From NCBI GenBank assembly GCA_020622105.1, contig JAHRYP010000016.1:1-58576 (forward strand): DNA of 58,576 nucleotides, in the 5' to 3' direction. Under the pieces are notes generated by a model. It did no database searches and was not told where the DNA came from. It saw nothing but the letters and a program-made list of their open reading frames with translations. Position numbers and translations under genes: made by a program. Below, in pieces: positions 1-9,789 of the stretch; positions within the stretch are counted from its first letter, which is position 1; every line of letters begins with the position of its first letter. This DNA is from Methylotenera sp. GTDB taxonomy: Bacteria; Pseudomonadota; Gammaproteobacteria; Burkholderiales; Methylophilaceae.

Positions 1-31
1 CAAGTACTCTATCCAGCTGAGCTACGGGCGC
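1..31 (-). tRNA. tRNA-Arg, 5' part only (cut by window edge)
   Basis: The reverse complement reads as the acceptor stem, D-arm and start of the anticodon stem of a tRNA beginning GCGCCCGTAGCTCAG. This start is typical of proteobacterial tRNA-Arg with an ACG anticodon. The anticodon itself lies outside the window, so the isotype is inferred from the 5' half only. Confidence 0.7.
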
Positions 32-93
32 GAAAGCGTGCATTATACTTGAAGCCGGATTTTTTTCCAGCAATATTTCACACTTTTTAAAAC

Positions 94-187
94 TGGCGGA
101 GAGCGAGGGATTCGAACCCTCGATACAGATTTAAGCCCGTATGCTTCCTTAGCAGGGAAGTGCCTTCGACCACTCGGCCAGCTCTCC
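94..187 (-). tRNA. tRNA-Ser (anticodon GCU)
   Basis: A 94-nt class II tRNA on the minus strand. The acceptor stem GGAGAGC pairs with GCTCTCC, followed by discriminator G and an encoded CCA. The anticodon GCT is at 151-153 (reverse complement), and the T-arm GGTTCGAATCC and the long variable arm expected for tRNA-Ser are present. It reads AGC/AGU codons. It follows lysC on the same strand and precedes the tRNA-Arg, so the two tRNAs may be co-transcribed. Confidence 0.97.
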
Positions 188-190
188 GTT

Positions 191-243
191 TAGTAATACT
201 TATCAGTTTACTGATTTAGTAGTGCTTATCAGCTTTCCTGATT
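191..243. repeat. imperfect tandem duplication (about 26 bp x 2) upstream of tRNA-Ser
   Basis: Two adjacent units, 191-216 and 217-243, share the pattern TAGTA.T.CTTATCAG.TT..CTGATT. They sit between the 3' end of lysC and the 5' end of tRNA-Ser. They may be a local duplication within the tRNA promoter or leader; no function can be assigned. Confidence 0.5.
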
Positions 244-327
244 GTTGCTGTTTTCGCTTAATGCGAGGGCGTGATACTACGCGAAACCCTTTTAAAAATC
301 AACGATAACTTACTGCATTTGCTGAAA

Positions 328-1554
328 TTATTCAGCATCTAGTTCAAAAGCTTTGTGTAGTACACGCACTGCGAGTTCCAGATACTTTTCATCAACCACT
401 ACAGCGATTTTGATTTCTGAAGTTGAGATCATTTGAATATTGATACCTTCTTCAGCCAGTATGCGGAACATTTTGCTGGCGATGCCAACGTGTGAGCGCA
501 TGCCAACGCCTACGATAGAAACTTTAGCGATTTTATCATCGCCGCTGATTTCGCGTGCGCCGATGTGTGCTTGCACTTTGTCGCGCAAGATGTTCAGCGC
601 TTTGTTCATTTCATTCTTATGCACGGTGAAAGTGAAGTCAGTGGTGCCATCCGCGCCGGTGTTTTGGATAATCATGTCCACATCGACATTGGCTTCTGCG
701 ATCGGGCCTAAGATCTGGTAAGCGATGCCTGGTTTGTCCGGTACGCCTAGCACTGTAATTTTGGCTTCGTCGCGATTAAATGCTATGCCTGAGATGACGG
801 GTTGTTCCATATCTTTTTCTTCCTCAAATGTAATCAGTGTGCCTTCGCCTTCTTCATCAAAGCTGGAAAGCACGCGTAATTTAACTTTGTATTTGCCGGC
901 AAATTCTACTGAGCGAATTTGCAGTACTTTGCTGCCCTGTGAGGCGAGCTCAAGCATTTCTTCGAATGTAATCTTATCCAGGCGGCGCGCTTCTGGCACC
1001 ACGCGCGGGTCTGTGGTGTAAACGCCGTCAACATCGGTATAGATCTGGCATTCATCTGCCTTTAACGCGGCTGCAAGAGCCACGCCGGTGGTGTCTGATC
1101 CGCCACGGCCCAGGGTGGTGATGTTGCCATTGGCATCCACACCTTGAAAGCCTGCTACAACGACTACATAGCCGTTATCGAGGTCTCTTTTGATGTTGCT
1201 TTCGTCAATGCTCAGGATGCGTGCTTTGGTAAATGCGTCGTCTGTCAGAATTTTGACTTGTGAGCCGTTATAGCTTTTGGCTTTAATACCAAGCTCCATG
1301 AGTGCTAACGCTGTCATACCAATGGTCACTTGCTCGCCGGTAGAAAGCATCACGTCTAATTCACGCGGATCCGGCTCCGGCATGATTTCTTTAGCCAGCG
1401 CGATCAAGCGGTTGGTTTCGCCGGACATGGCAGAAACAACCACAACAATTTTATGCCCCATTGCCTTGTAGCGCGCAACGCGGCGTGCCAGATTGCGAAT
1501 GCGGTCTGGGTTTGCGACTGAGGTGCCGCCATATTTTTGTACGATTAGTGCCAT
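328..1554 (-). CDS. lysC: Aspartate kinase
   Basis: Cytoplasmic aspartokinase, which phosphorylates aspartate at the first step of the Lys/Thr/Met pathway. At 408 aa it has the usual length of the monofunctional enzyme. The N-terminal kinase domain starts with KYGGTSVANPDR and carries GRGGSDTTGVALA (about residue 150) and TDVDGVYTTDPR. The C-terminal third holds two ACT domains (about 265-400), which give lysine/threonine feedback control in this family. The ATG at 1554 is preceded by a strong Shine-Dalgarno AAGGAAG. It follows alaS on the same strand after about 54 nt, in the order recA-recX-alaS-lysC found in many betaproteobacteria. Confidence 0.97.
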   Translation of the reverse strand: MALIVQKYGGTSVANPDRIRNLARRVARYKAMGHKIVVVVSAMSGETNRLIALAKEIMPEPDPRELDVMLSTGEQVTIGMTALALMELGIKAKSYNGSQVKILTDDAFTKARILSIDESNIKRDLDNGYVVVVAGFQGVDANGNITTLGRGGSDTTGVALAAALKADECQIYTDVDGVYTTDPRVVPEARRLDKITFEEMLELASQGSKVLQIRSVEFAGKYKVKLRVLSSFDEEGEGTLITFEEEKDMEQPVISGIAFNRDEAKITVLGVPDKPGIAYQILGPIAEANVDVDMIIQNTGADGTTDFTFTVHKNEMNKALNILRDKVQAHIGAREISGDDKIAKVSIVGVGMRSHVGIASKMFRILAEEGINIQMISTSEIKIAVVVDEKYLELAVRVLHKAFELDAE

Positions 1555-1608
1555 TAAAACTTCCTTTAAAAACTGTTTTATCGCCTATAAAAACTTATTG
1601 GGCAGAAT

Positions 1609-4242
1609 TTAAATTCTTTCTTTGATCCAATTTTCTACACTTGCCAATGCTTTAGGCAGATTGCTTGCATCGGTACCGCCTGCCATTGCCATATCCGGTT
1701 TGCCGCCGCCTTTGCCGCCGACCTGGCCTGCTACAAAGTTGACTAACTCACCGGCTTTTAACTTGCCGATTAAATCTGCTGTTACACCTGCCGCTAAACT
1801 GACTTTGCCATCATTGACACTGGCCAGCACAATCGCTGCCGACTTGAGTTTGTCTTTGAGTTTATCCATGGTTTCGCGCAGGGCGTTGGCATCAGCACCA
1901 TCCAGCGTTGCTGCCAGTATTTTAACGCCAGAGATTTCAACTGCTTGTGTAGCAAGGTCATCACCTTGGGAAGAAGCCAGTTTAGACTTCAAACGTGCGA
2001 GTTCTTTTTCCAATGATTTTGCATATTCAGCTAATTGACTGACTTTTGCAGCAACTTCACCCTGCGGTGCTTTAAGATCGCTGGCTAGTTGTGCTATCAG
2101 ATGCTGCTGACTATTAATAAGTTTCAGTGCACCTTCACCCGTAGTGGCTTCAACACGGCGCACACCTGCAGCTACGCCGCTTTCAGAGGTGATTTTAAAT
2201 AAACCGATGTCACCGGTGCGACTGACGTGCGTGCCGCCGCACAGCTCGCGTGAGGTACCGATATCCAGTACACGTACTTCGTCGCCATATTTTTCGCCAA
2301 ACAGCATCATAGCGCCGGTTTTCTGTGCGGATTCAATATCCATCACGCGCGCCTGACAGGCTGCGTTTGCCAGAATTTCCGCATTGACAATCTGCTCAAC
2401 GCGGGCGATTTCATCATCAGTCATTGGTGCGTTATGTACAAAGTCGAAACGCGTTTTGTCGGCATCCACCAATGAGCCTTTTTGCTGCACATGATCACCT
2501 AGTACTTCACGTAAGGCTTTGTGCATGAGGTGTGTAGCAGAGTGGTTGCGCATGGTGTTGGTACGCGCCTGTACATTTACACGGGCACTGATATGGTCGC
2601 CTACATTCAAGGTGCCGGTTTTCAGCACGCCATGATGGCCGAATACAGTCGCCTGAATTTTTTGCGTATCTTCTACTGCAAAAATGCCGTTAGCGCTGCG
2701 CACTTCACCACAATCACCAATCTGGCCGCCAGATTCAGCGTAAAACGGTGTGTTGTTGAGTACGACTACACCCTGGTCGCCTTCATTTAATTTGGATACT
2801 GCTACGCCATCTTTATAAAGTGCGGTCACTTGACCGGCAGCTTCGAGTTTCTCGTAGCCGTAAAATGTAGTCGCAATGCCATCGTATTCAAGATTTGCTG
2901 CCATCTTGAATTTACCGGCAGAGCGCGCCTGCTCTTTTTGGCGAGCCATGGCCGCATCAAAAGCGGCGGTATCTACTTTTACATCGCGTTCGCGGCAGAT
3001 GTCTGCGGTTAAGTCTAATGGAAAGCCATAAGTATCGTGCAGTTTAAATGCAGTTTCGCCATTGAAAACTTCTTTGGTATTCGCAAGTTCTGTTTCCAGA
3101 ATCGCCATGCCGTTTTCGATGGTTTCAAAAAAGCGGTCTTCTTCTTGTTTCAGGATATCTGCAATACGTGTCTGGTTGCTTATCAGTTCAGGGTAGGCGC
3201 TGCCCATTGCCGCTACTAAGTCAGGTACGATTTTATTAAAGAATGCGCTGCGTACGCCAAGCTTGTAGCCATGACGGATCGCGCGACGGATAATACGGCG
3301 CAGTACATAACCGCGGCCTTCGTTACCCGGAATCACGCCGTCGGCAATTAAAAAGCTGCAGGCGCGGATATGGTCAGCCAGCACTTTGAGTGATGGGCTG
3401 TTAGCGTCGGCAGCTTTCGTTTCGCGCACCGCTGCAGCGATTAATGACTGGAACAGATCAATTTCATAATTGGCATGTACGTGCTGCAATACAGCAGAGA
3501 TACGCTCCAAGCCCATGCCGGTATCAACCGATGGTTTTGGCAGTGGGTGCATCACACCGGCTTCATCGCGGTTGTATTGCATGAATACGTTATTCCAGAT
3601 CTCGATGTAGCGGTCGCCATCTTCATCCGGGCTGCCCGGAGGGCCGCCGAAGTGATGTGCGCCGTGGTCATAGAAAATCTCGGTACAAGGTCCGCATGGG
3701 CCAGTGTCGCCCATCATCCAGAAGTTGTCAGATGCGTAACGTGCGCCTTTGTTATCGCCGATGCGGATGATGCGCTCGGCCGGTACGCCGATGTCGTTAA
3801 GCCAGATGTTGTAAGCCTCGTCATCTTCGGCATACACGGTAACGGTTAGTTTTTCTTTAGGCAGCTTGAAAACTACAGTCAGCAATTCCCATGCGTAACT
3901 GATTGCGTCTTTTTTGAAATAATCGCCAAAGCTGAAGTTGCCCAGCATTTCAAAAAATGTATGGTGACGGGCAGTGTAGCCAACGTTTTCAAGGTCGTTG
4001 TGCTTGCCGCCGGCACGTACACATTTCTGGCTTGAAGTAGCACGGGTGTATGGGCGTTTATCAAAACCTAAAAAGACATCTTTGAACTGATTCATGCCTG
4101 CATTGGTGAATAGCAGGGTAGGGTCACCATGTGGCACCAGTGAGCTGGATGAAACGATTTCGTGGCCTTTAGATGCAAAAAAATCCAGGAAGGCCTGGCG
4201 GATTTCGTTACTGCTTGGGTTGTTACTCAATTTAATTGTCAT
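1609..4242 (-). CDS. alaS: Alanine--tRNA ligase
   Basis: Class II aminoacyl-tRNA synthetase charging tRNA-Ala. At 877 aa it is full length. Order: catalytic core (about 1-260), tRNA-recognition region, editing domain with the zinc-site HSATH motif (about 565) and CGGTH (about 665), and the C-terminal DHHA1-type domain with a glycine-rich [15 protein letters not shown] segment (about 845). No gap, frameshift or missing motif is seen. It lies between recX (25 nt upstream) and lysC, all on the minus strand. No strong Shine-Dalgarno is visible before the ATG at 4242, which suggests readthrough from recA-recX. Confidence 0.98.
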   Translation of the reverse strand: MTIKLSNNPSSNEIRQAFLDFFASKGHEIVSSSSLVPHGDPTLLFTNAGMNQFKDVFLGFDKRPYTRATSSQKCVRAGGKHNDLENVGYTARHHTFFEMLGNFSFGDYFKKDAISYAWELLTVVFKLPKEKLTVTVYAEDDEAYNIWLNDIGVPAERIIRIGDNKGARYASDNFWMMGDTGPCGPCTEIFYDHGAHHFGGPPGSPDEDGDRYIEIWNNVFMQYNRDEAGVMHPLPKPSVDTGMGLERISAVLQHVHANYEIDLFQSLIAAAVRETKAADANSPSLKVLADHIRACSFLIADGVIPGNEGRGYVLRRIIRRAIRHGYKLGVRSAFFNKIVPDLVAAMGSAYPELISNQTRIADILKQEEDRFFETIENGMAILETELANTKEVFNGETAFKLHDTYGFPLDLTADICRERDVKVDTAAFDAAMARQKEQARSAGKFKMAANLEYDGIATTFYGYEKLEAAGQVTALYKDGVAVSKLNEGDQGVVVLNNTPFYAESGGQIGDCGEVRSANGIFAVEDTQKIQATVFGHHGVLKTGTLNVGDHISARVNVQARTNTMRNHSATHLMHKALREVLGDHVQQKGSLVDADKTRFDFVHNAPMTDDEIARVEQIVNAEILANAACQARVMDIESAQKTGAMMLFGEKYGDEVRVLDIGTSRELCGGTHVSRTGDIGLFKITSESGVAAGVRRVEATTGEGALKLINSQQHLIAQLASDLKAPQGEVAAKVSQLAEYAKSLEKELARLKSKLASSQGDDLATQAVEISGVKILAATLDGADANALRETMDKLKDKLKSAAIVLASVNDGKVSLAAGVTADLIGKLKAGELVNFVAGQVGGKGGGKPDMAMAGGTDASNLPKALASVENWIKERI

Positions 4243-4266
4243 AAAATTTGATTCTAAATAGCCTGT

Positions 4267-4728
4267 TTAATCGTTTTCTTCAGCCTCAGCTGTGCTTAAT
4301 ACTTTTTTAATCATATCAAAACCAAAACCCCGGCTCTGCATGAATCTGGCCTGTTTTGCCCATTCTTCGCGGCTTTTAGGGCCAGTTTTAAATTTCTTAC
4401 GCCACACTTCAGTAGCGTTTGCCAGCTCATTATCTTTTACCTGCTCAATGGCATCAGCAATCAGTTCGTCAGCTACGCCTTTTTCGCGTAACTCGTGCGC
4501 AATTTTTGCGCTGCCGAACTTTGATTGCCGGGCGTGCACGATCTGTTCGGTAAAGCGCGCGTCTGAAAGCCAGCCTCGCGCTTTAAAGTCTTCTAGCAAA
4601 GCCGGAATGTCGTCGCCGTCATCGGCATAAGCTTTGAGCTTTTGCCCCAGTTCCATATAAGAGTATTCACGCTTGCCCAGATATTCCAGGGCGCGCTGCC
4701 GGAGGGATTTTTCCAGCGGTGTTTTCAA
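4267..4728 (-). CDS. recX: RecX, RecA regulatory protein
   Basis: A small (153 aa) cytoplasmic helical protein that in this family binds RecA filaments and blocks their extension. Recognised from its N-terminal RALEYLGKREYSYMELGQKL segment, the following GWLSDARFTEQ and WRKKF segments, and its place only 10 nt after the recA stop codon. The sequence continues to a normal C-terminus. Co-transcription with recA is the expected regulation. Confidence 0.95.
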   Translation of the reverse strand: MKTPLEKSLRQRALEYLGKREYSYMELGQKLKAYADDGDDIPALLEDFKARGWLSDARFTEQIVHARQSKFGSAKIAHELREKGVADELIADAIEQVKDNELANATEVWRKKFKTGPKSREEWAKQARFMQSRGFGFDMIKKVLSTAEAEEND

Positions 4729-4738
4729 TCGCAGCTAC

Positions 4739-5767
4739 TCAATCATCCTCGCCGCGTGGCGCCACCATGACTTCATTCAGTTTTTTGGCATTGGCGCGGA
4801 TTTTATCTTCCAGGTCTTTTGCGATTTCCGGATGCTCACGCAGGAACTCTTTAGCATTCTCTTTACCCTGGCCGATTTTTTCGCCGTTGTAGCTATACCA
4901 TGCGCCAGCTTTTTCAATCAGTTTGATATTTGAACCAAGCTCAATGATTTCGCCTAAACGTGAAATGCCTTCACCGTACATGATGTCGAATTCAGCTTGC
5001 TTGAACGGAGGCGCAACTTTGTTTTTGATGACTTTAACGCGGGTTTCAGAACCGGTCACTTCGTCACCTTTTTTGATCGCGCCGGTACGGCGAATATCCA
5101 AACGTACGGAGGCATAGAATTTCAGTGCGTTACCGCCGGTTGTAGTTTCCGGGTTGCCGAACATGACACCGATCTTCATACGAATCTGGTTGATGAAGAT
5201 AACTAAAGTATTAGTACGTTTGATGTTGCCGGTCAGCTTACGCAATGCCTGGCTCATTAAGCGAGCTTGCAAGCCCATGTGTGAGTCGCCCATTTCGCCT
5301 TCAATTTCAGCGCGCGGTGTCAGTGCTGCAACAGAGTCAATTACAACGATATCTACAGAGCCAGAGCGTACCAGCATATCAGCGATTTCAAGTGCTTGCT
5401 CGCCGGTGTCTGGTTGTGAGATCAGCAGGTCAGGTACGTTTACGCCAAGTTTTGCCGCATATTGCGGGTCTAGCGCATGCTCTGCATCGATAAATGCAGC
5501 TACGCCACCCATTTTTTGCATTTCTGCGATGACTGAAAGTGTAAGGGTCGTTTTGCCTGATGACTCAGGGCCGTAAATTTCAACAATACGGCCGCGTGGC
5601 AAGCCACCGATACCTAAAGCGATATCAAGACCGAGCGAGCCGGTAGAAACTGCTTGAATATCTTCGCCAATGTCGCTATCACCCATACGCATGATGGAGC
5701 CTTTGCCAAACTGTTTTTCAATTTGCGAAAGAGCTGCGGAGAGTGCTTTAGCTTTGTTGTCATCCAT
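4739..5767 (-). CDS. recA: Recombinase RecA
   Basis: DNA-dependent ATPase that forms nucleoprotein filaments for strand exchange and LexA co-cleavage. It is 342 aa, with Walker A GPESSGKT (about residues 66-73), the Walker B region [12 protein letters not shown]-binding loop L1 ([17 protein letters not shown]) and L2 around [10 protein letters not shown], and an acidic C-terminus ending GEDD. It heads the recA-recX-alaS-lysC cluster. No convincing two-sided SOS box could be placed in the 200 bp upstream; only a right half-site (ATACAGTA, near 5886) is present. Confidence 0.99.
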   Translation of the reverse strand: MDDNKAKALSAALSQIEKQFGKGSIMRMGDSDIGEDIQAVSTGSLGLDIALGIGGLPRGRIVEIYGPESSGKTTLTLSVIAEMQKMGGVAAFIDAEHALDPQYAAKLGVNVPDLLISQPDTGEQALEIADMLVRSGSVDIVVIDSVAALTPRAEIEGEMGDSHMGLQARLMSQALRKLTGNIKRTNTLVIFINQIRMKIGVMFGNPETTTGGNALKFYASVRLDIRRTGAIKKGDEVTGSETRVKVIKNKVAPPFKQAEFDIMYGEGISRLGEIIELGSNIKLIEKAGAWYSYNGEKIGQGKENAKEFLREHPEIAKDLEDKIRANAKKLNEVMVAPRGEDD

Positions 5768-5972
5768 GGGTTTTTACCTTTATTTTGAAGTGCTTAAATT
5801 AACTGTTAATTATTTCATAATTTAAGATTTAACGTAAGCGTTGCGTGGCTTTATCCTGATGTATTTATGAGTACTTTTTTAAAAAATACAGTAAGATTTG
5901 ATAATCAAGTCAACTTAATTGTTATATGCGCGTTTTTGTAACTACACAACAGTAAATTTGTAATGGAGATTA

Positions 5973-6317
5973 ATGATGAAAATGCTGCGTTTTTTAATGA
6001 TTGCTCTTGCTTTGGGCGCTTCAGCGTCAACTGCACAGGCGCGTGATTCATTTAATATTGGTATCAGTTTCGGTGGCTACGGCGGTCATGGATATTACGG
6101 TGCTCCGGCTGTGAGTTACCATGCGGTACCGCAGGTGATTTATTATGATGCTCCTAGAGCTTATTACCCAGCACCACATGCCTACTATCGCGGCCCTGTA
6201 GTTGGGTATCGTGATGTGTATTACGGTGCACCGCGCCATCATTTTTCAGGCCATAGCCAACATGGCGGCTACGGTCATCATGGCCGCGGTCACGGCCATC
6301 GCGGTCACCATAGATAG
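5973..6317 (+). CDS. Small secreted Gly/Tyr/His-rich protein, function unknown
   Basis: A 114-aa product. Residues 1-23 form a signal peptide (KMLRFLMIALALGASASTAQA with an AQA cleavage motif). The mature part has a Tyr/Pro/Ala-rich middle (repeated YYGAP, YYPAP and YYRGP units) and a C-terminal tail of about 25 residues that is mostly His, Gly and Arg (GHHGRGHGHRGHH). A GGAG Shine-Dalgarno precedes tandem ATGs at 5973/5976. It is divergent from recA and converges on the cinA-type gene, 6 nt apart. The His-rich tail could bind metal ions, but that is composition-based inference. No known family is recognised. Confidence 0.75.
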   Translation: MMKMLRFLMIALALGASASTAQARDSFNIGISFGGYGGHGYYGAPAVSYHAVPQVIYYDAPRAYYPAPHAYYRGPVVGYRDVYYGAPRHHFSGHSQHGGYGHHGRGHGHRGHHR

Positions 6318-6323
6318 CACTAT

Positions 6324-6833
6324 TTAAGCTTGTTCAGTATTTAATCTTTCAAGCAGGCCCACCATCATAAAGATGGTGGCCTGCTTGCGTATGCTTTCAC
6401 GATTGCCCTCGAACCAATGTGTGCATGTGCTTACCGGGAGATTTTTTCCTGTCCATGCAAAACACACTGTACCCACAGGTTTTTCAGGCGAACCGCCATC
6501 AGGTCCGGCAATGCCGGTAATGCTACCGGCAATTTGAGCCTCGCTATTTATTAATGCACCAATGGCCATTTCGGCGGCGGTTTGTTCACTGACTGCACCG
6601 AACTTCTCTAATGTTTTGCTGGATACGTCAAGCATGTCAATTTTGGCAGCGTTGCTATAGGTGACAAAACCACGTTCAAACCATGCTGAGCTACCGGCGA
6701 TGCTGGTAATTGCTTCTGCAACCATGCCGCCAGTACATGACTCGGCCATGGCCAGCATAAAGCCATGCGCTTTAAGTGCCTGCCCCAGTTGAGTGGCTGC
6801 GTCAGAGATAGTTAGATTTGAGTGCTTAGCCAT
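6324..6833 (-). CDS. pncC: Nicotinamide-nucleotide amidohydrolase PncC (CinA C-terminal domain family)
   Basis: A stand-alone CinA C-terminal domain of 169 aa, a family that deamidates NMN to NaMN in NAD salvage. Conserved MAESCTGGMVAEAI (about residue 28), GSITGIAGPDGGSPEKPVGTV (about 105) and the FEGNRESIRKQA segment near the C-terminus are present. The start overlaps the 3' end of pgpA by about 22 nt, so translation is likely coupled. It ends a run mog-thiL-pgpA-pncC. Its final codons contain a long hairpin (6351-6386). Confidence 0.93.
   Translation of the reverse strand: MAKHSNLTISDAATQLGQALKAHGFMLAMAESCTGGMVAEAITSIAGSSAWFERGFVTYSNAAKIDMLDVSSKTLEKFGAVSEQTAAEMAIGALINSEAQIAGSITGIAGPDGGSPEKPVGTVCFAWTGKNLPVSTCTHWFEGNRESIRKQATIFMMVGLLERLNTEQA
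6351..6386. other. Strong hairpin inside the 3' end of pncC
   Basis: Two arms, AAGCAGGC(C)CACCATC and GATGGTGGCCTGCTT, pair over about 15 bp with one bulged C and a 5-nt loop. No T-run follows on either strand, so it is not a classical terminator. It lies between convergent transcripts and could act as an mRNA 3'-end stabiliser or transcription barrier. Confidence 0.5.
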
Positions 6834-7306
6834 AGCAGAATTTTCAGACTGATGATTGCATATATCGCTGCGAGTAAATCATCCAGCATCACACCGAAAC
6901 CACCTTTAACTTTTGCATCGCATTGGCGTATTGGAGCAGGTTTCCAGATATCGAACAGGCGAAATAGCAAGAACGCCGTGAACCACCACTGCCATTGGTA
7001 AGGCGTGACAGTAAGTACTAACATTATGGCAACGATTTCATCCCACACAATGCCGCCGTGATCTGATACGCCTAACGCTTTTCCGGTTTTATCGCAGAAG
7101 TAAATGCCGACTAAAAACAGTGCGGAAATAATGGCAAGCTGACTGTAAAAACTTAGCTCAGCTATCAGCAGAAATAGCGGCATGCCTATTAAAGTGCCAA
7201 ACGTGCCAGGGGCTTTTTTTGCCAAGCCAGAGCCAAAGCCAAGCGCACAGAAGTGGGCTGGGTGCGATAGCAGTAATTTGAGATTAGGTTGAGTTTGATT
7301 AGCCAA
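6812..7306 (-). CDS. pgpA: Phosphatidylglycerophosphatase A
   Basis: Inner-membrane phosphatase that converts phosphatidylglycerophosphate to phosphatidylglycerol. Family signature HPAHFCALGFGSGLAKKAPGT at the N-terminus, several hydrophobic segments, and the conserved FDIWKPAPI and MLDDLLAAIYA near the C-terminus. No ATG lies before the conserved N-terminal motif, so a TTG start is required; TTG at 7306 (AAGG 11 nt upstream) is chosen over TTG at 7315. Either start overlaps the thiL stop. Tight packing suggests one operon with thiL and pncC. Confidence 0.93.
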   Translation of the reverse strand: MANQTQPNLKLLLSHPAHFCALGFGSGLAKKAPGTFGTLIGMPLFLLIAELSFYSQLAIISALFLVGIYFCDKTGKALGVSDHGGIVWDEIVAIMLVLTVTPYQWQWWFTAFLLFRLFDIWKPAPIRQCDAKVKGGFGVMLDDLLAAIYAIISLKILLWLSTQI

Positions 7307-8252
7307 AATGATCAAAGCCTTTTTTTGATATATCCAGCAGTTGCTGCTTGTAAGTAACTTCTATGCCCAATTTTTCTGTGGTTTTGCCGATCAGGCTTAA
7401 TGGCAAGTCTAGTTGGTGGGCAAGCTGCTCAATAGCATGGCGCTGTGATTGTGGGGCTGTAAATGCAAGCTCGTAGTCATCACCGCCTGCAAGAATGCAT
7501 TGCTGGATAATAGCCTCGTCCAGGCGTGCGCGTAAAAAGTCATGGCAAGCAATATTATCCAGTGCCACAGTAGCACCTAGATTGGAAGCATCCAGTATGT
7601 GACCCAAATCGGCGAGCAGGCCATCTGAAATATCGATACAACTGTTAGCTTTTTTGCGTAGTGTCAATCCTAGATCGGTTCTCGGCATGGGCGTGTGCAG
7701 GGCTTGCAGGCAGTGCTCAGCAACCTCGCTTTCAAGTGTGATTTTGCGTTGCAAGTGTGCCAAGCCCAGAGCAGCGCTACCTAGCTTGCCAGATACCCAG
7801 ATATCATCGTCAAGTTTGGCGCCATCGCGACGCAGCGCCTCGCCAGTCGGTACCTCACCCATGATCTGCACACTGATATTGAGTGGGCCGCGTGTGGTGT
7901 CGCCGCCAATTAAATCTACCTTGAATCTATCGGCACAGGCAAACAGACCACGTGAAAATTCTGCGAGCCAGGGCTCATTGATCTCCGGCAACGCAATTGC
8001 CAGCGTTGCCCACTTTGGTGTTGCGCCCATTGCTGCCATATCCGAGATATTTACGGCCAGTGATTTCCAGCCGATATCATAGGGTGCCGCATCATGAAAA
8101 AAGTGAGTGCCTGCTACCAGCATATCGATTGAAATAGCGAGCTGATATCCTTTACTTACACGTAACAATGCAGCGTCATCCCCTACGCCTAAGTCAGCAC
8201 TAGGTGTAGCACGCGTAAAGTATTTGGCGATTAAATTAAATTCTGGCGACAT
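7299..8252 (-). CDS. thiL: Thiamine-monophosphate kinase
   Basis: Cytoplasmic kinase making thiamine diphosphate from thiamine monophosphate. Motifs: GVGDDAALL near the N-terminus, IGGDTTRGPLNI (about residue 110), IDISDGLLADL and AGGDDYELAFTA in the AIRS-type C-terminal half. The start is placed at MSPEFNLIAKYF (8252), which matches the family N-terminus; an upstream in-frame start at 8303 would overlap mog and add 17 unconserved residues. The order mog-thiL-pgpA-pncC is compact and all on the minus strand. Confidence 0.95.
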   Translation of the reverse strand: MSPEFNLIAKYFTRATPSADLGVGDDAALLRVSKGYQLAISIDMLVAGTHFFHDAAPYDIGWKSLAVNISDMAAMGATPKWATLAIALPEINEPWLAEFSRGLFACADRFKVDLIGGDTTRGPLNISVQIMGEVPTGEALRRDGAKLDDDIWVSGKLGSAALGLAHLQRKITLESEVAEHCLQALHTPMPRTDLGLTLRKKANSCIDISDGLLADLGHILDASNLGATVALDNIACHDFLRARLDEAIIQQCILAGGDDYELAFTAPQSQRHAIEQLAHQLDLPLSLIGKTTEKLGIEVTYKQQLLDISKKGFDHFG

Positions 8253-8262
8253 GGCTGAATAG

Positions 8263-8862
8263 TTAGTTTTTACTGGCTGATTTCGGCCTGAATGCTTTAA
8301 CAATGGCCTCGTTTGTTTCTATGAATGGCATGGGTTTGTCGGGAGTGGCCAGTAAATCCAGGCAATAAGGCACTGCGGCAAAAATGCCATGCACCAAGGT
8401 TTTACCTGATTCATCTTTCAGGCCTTCAAGCGTCTGCGCGATAGCTTTAGGTTGCCCAGGCAGGTTGATGATCAGACATTGTTTACGCACCACAGCGACT
8501 TGCCGTGACAAAATCGCCGTCGGTACAAAATTCAGGCTGATCTGGCGCATCTGTTCGCCAAACCCCGGCATTTCTTTGTCGGCCACGGCGAGCGTAGCTT
8601 CTGGTGTCACGTCACGCAGGGCAGGGCCAGTGCCACCGGTTGTAAGGATAAGCTGGCAATCTTGAAAATCCACCAGATCTATTAGCGTAGATTCAATTTC
8701 ACTCTGTTCATCTGCAATTAAACGCGTTTCCAGTGAAAATGGCGTTACAAGGGCGTTTGTGAGCCACTCTTTGAGGCTGGGAATGCCTTTGTCTTCATAA
8801 ACGCCGTTGCTTGCGCGGTCGCTGATGGAAATTAATCCAATTTTAATGAATTGTTTTGTCAT
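8263..8862 (-). CDS. mog: Molybdopterin adenylyltransferase
   Basis: A 199-aa member of the MoaB/Mog family that activates molybdopterin with ATP before molybdenum insertion. Visible are GLISISDRAS at the N-terminus, LTTGGTGPALRDVTPEA (about residue 74) and the PGFGEQMRQ and LPGQPKA segments. Length and motifs favour Mog over MoaB. It is the first gene of the compact mog-thiL-pgpA-pncC run, divergent from the PDZ protein gene across a 64-nt gap. Confidence 0.92.
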   Translation of the reverse strand: MTKQFIKIGLISISDRASNGVYEDKGIPSLKEWLTNALVTPFSLETRLIADEQSEIESTLIDLVDFQDCQLILTTGGTGPALRDVTPEATLAVADKEMPGFGEQMRQISLNFVPTAILSRQVAVVRKQCLIINLPGQPKAIAQTLEGLKDESGKTLVHGIFAAVPYCLDLLATPDKPMPFIETNEAIVKAFRPKSASKN

Positions 8863-8926
8863 CGATCGGTCATTAGTAATTAGATAAGACTAAATCATAC
8901 CATTACCAACCATAAAGGATTCCTTC

Positions 8927-9763
8927 ATGCGTAATCAACATCATTATTCGGTTAAAACGTTGGCTATTTCACCAGAAGCAACAAATAAAAGTCGGCTTAA
9001 AAAAATGCTAGTGGCAGGTTTTTTAAGTTTGAGCTTGGTGTCATTTGTTTTTATTAACATGGCGCAAGCCGCGGAAGAAAATCCTTACGCAAAAAACTAT
9101 AAAGAGCAGAATACCTACAATCTGAAATCATTGAGCCCTAATCCGGATACCAAGATATTTGTAAGTAATCATAAAGATGATGACAACATTACCATGCTGG
9201 AAGATGGATTTGACATGATAGGCTCATCAGGATTCAGCGCTACCGAAGCTTCGCCGGATCTTGCCCTGCAGCATGCTAAATCAATCAAGGCTGATACCGT
9301 GCTGATTTATAAAAAGTATGGATCAGCAAAGACGGCTAGTTCTCAGCTGCAGCTGGTTAAAGAAGCTGCCAAAAAGGGTAAAGAGCTTGACCCTAACGAT
9401 TTAGTAGAAGAGCCGACAGAATATAATTTTTATGCAAGTTATTGGGCAAAGTTACCAATGCCGCTGCTAGGTGTGCACATCATCAAACTTAAAAAGAATA
9501 CAAACGAAACTACCGATGATGGTTCCGTTGAAGTGCAAGCCTTACCAGGCTTGAAAATCATTGCCGTGATCAAGGAATCCCCAGCGGCTAAAGCCGGTAT
9601 TGTCAGAGGTGATACTGTATTGAAAATAGGTGATATGGCACTGGTAGAGGCAGATGATCTTTTTGCTGCAGTGAAAAAGTATGCCGGTCAGACAGTTGCT
9701 GTAGAGCTTGAGCGTAAAGGTGTGCCGACCAAGGTGACAGTTGCAATCAACTCACGCAAATAG
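8927..9763 (+). CDS. Exported protein with C-terminal PDZ domain
   Basis: A 278-aa protein. An unusually long basic leader (residues 1-27) precedes a hydrophobic segment ending NMAQAA (about 28-49), read as a signal peptide. The central part (about 65-195) resembles periplasmic domains of unknown function. The last 80 residues form a PDZ-like domain (VIKESPAAKAGIVRGDTVLKI). No protease catalytic domain is present, so it is more likely a scaffold or sensor than a DegP-type protease. A later start at MLVAGFL (residue 27) is possible. A strong inverted repeat follows the stop. Confidence 0.8.
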   Translation: MRNQHHYSVKTLAISPEATNKSRLKKMLVAGFLSLSLVSFVFINMAQAAEENPYAKNYKEQNTYNLKSLSPNPDTKIFVSNHKDDDNITMLEDGFDMIGSSGFSATEASPDLALQHAKSIKADTVLIYKKYGSAKTASSQLQLVKEAAKKGKELDPNDLVEEPTEYNFYASYWAKLPMPLLGVHIIKLKKNTNETTDDGSVEVQALPGLKIIAVIKESPAAKAGIVRGDTVLKIGDMALVEADDLFAAVKKYAGQTVAVELERKGVPTKVTVAINSRK

Positions 9764-9789
9764 CTAAAGCGCTAATTAAATCTAATGAT

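Noticed and set aside
5871-5893. Possible LexA/SOS box upstream of recA
   Set aside because: Only the right half (ATACAGTA) is present; the left half lacks CTGTAT at the proper spacing, so no two-sided box can be supported.
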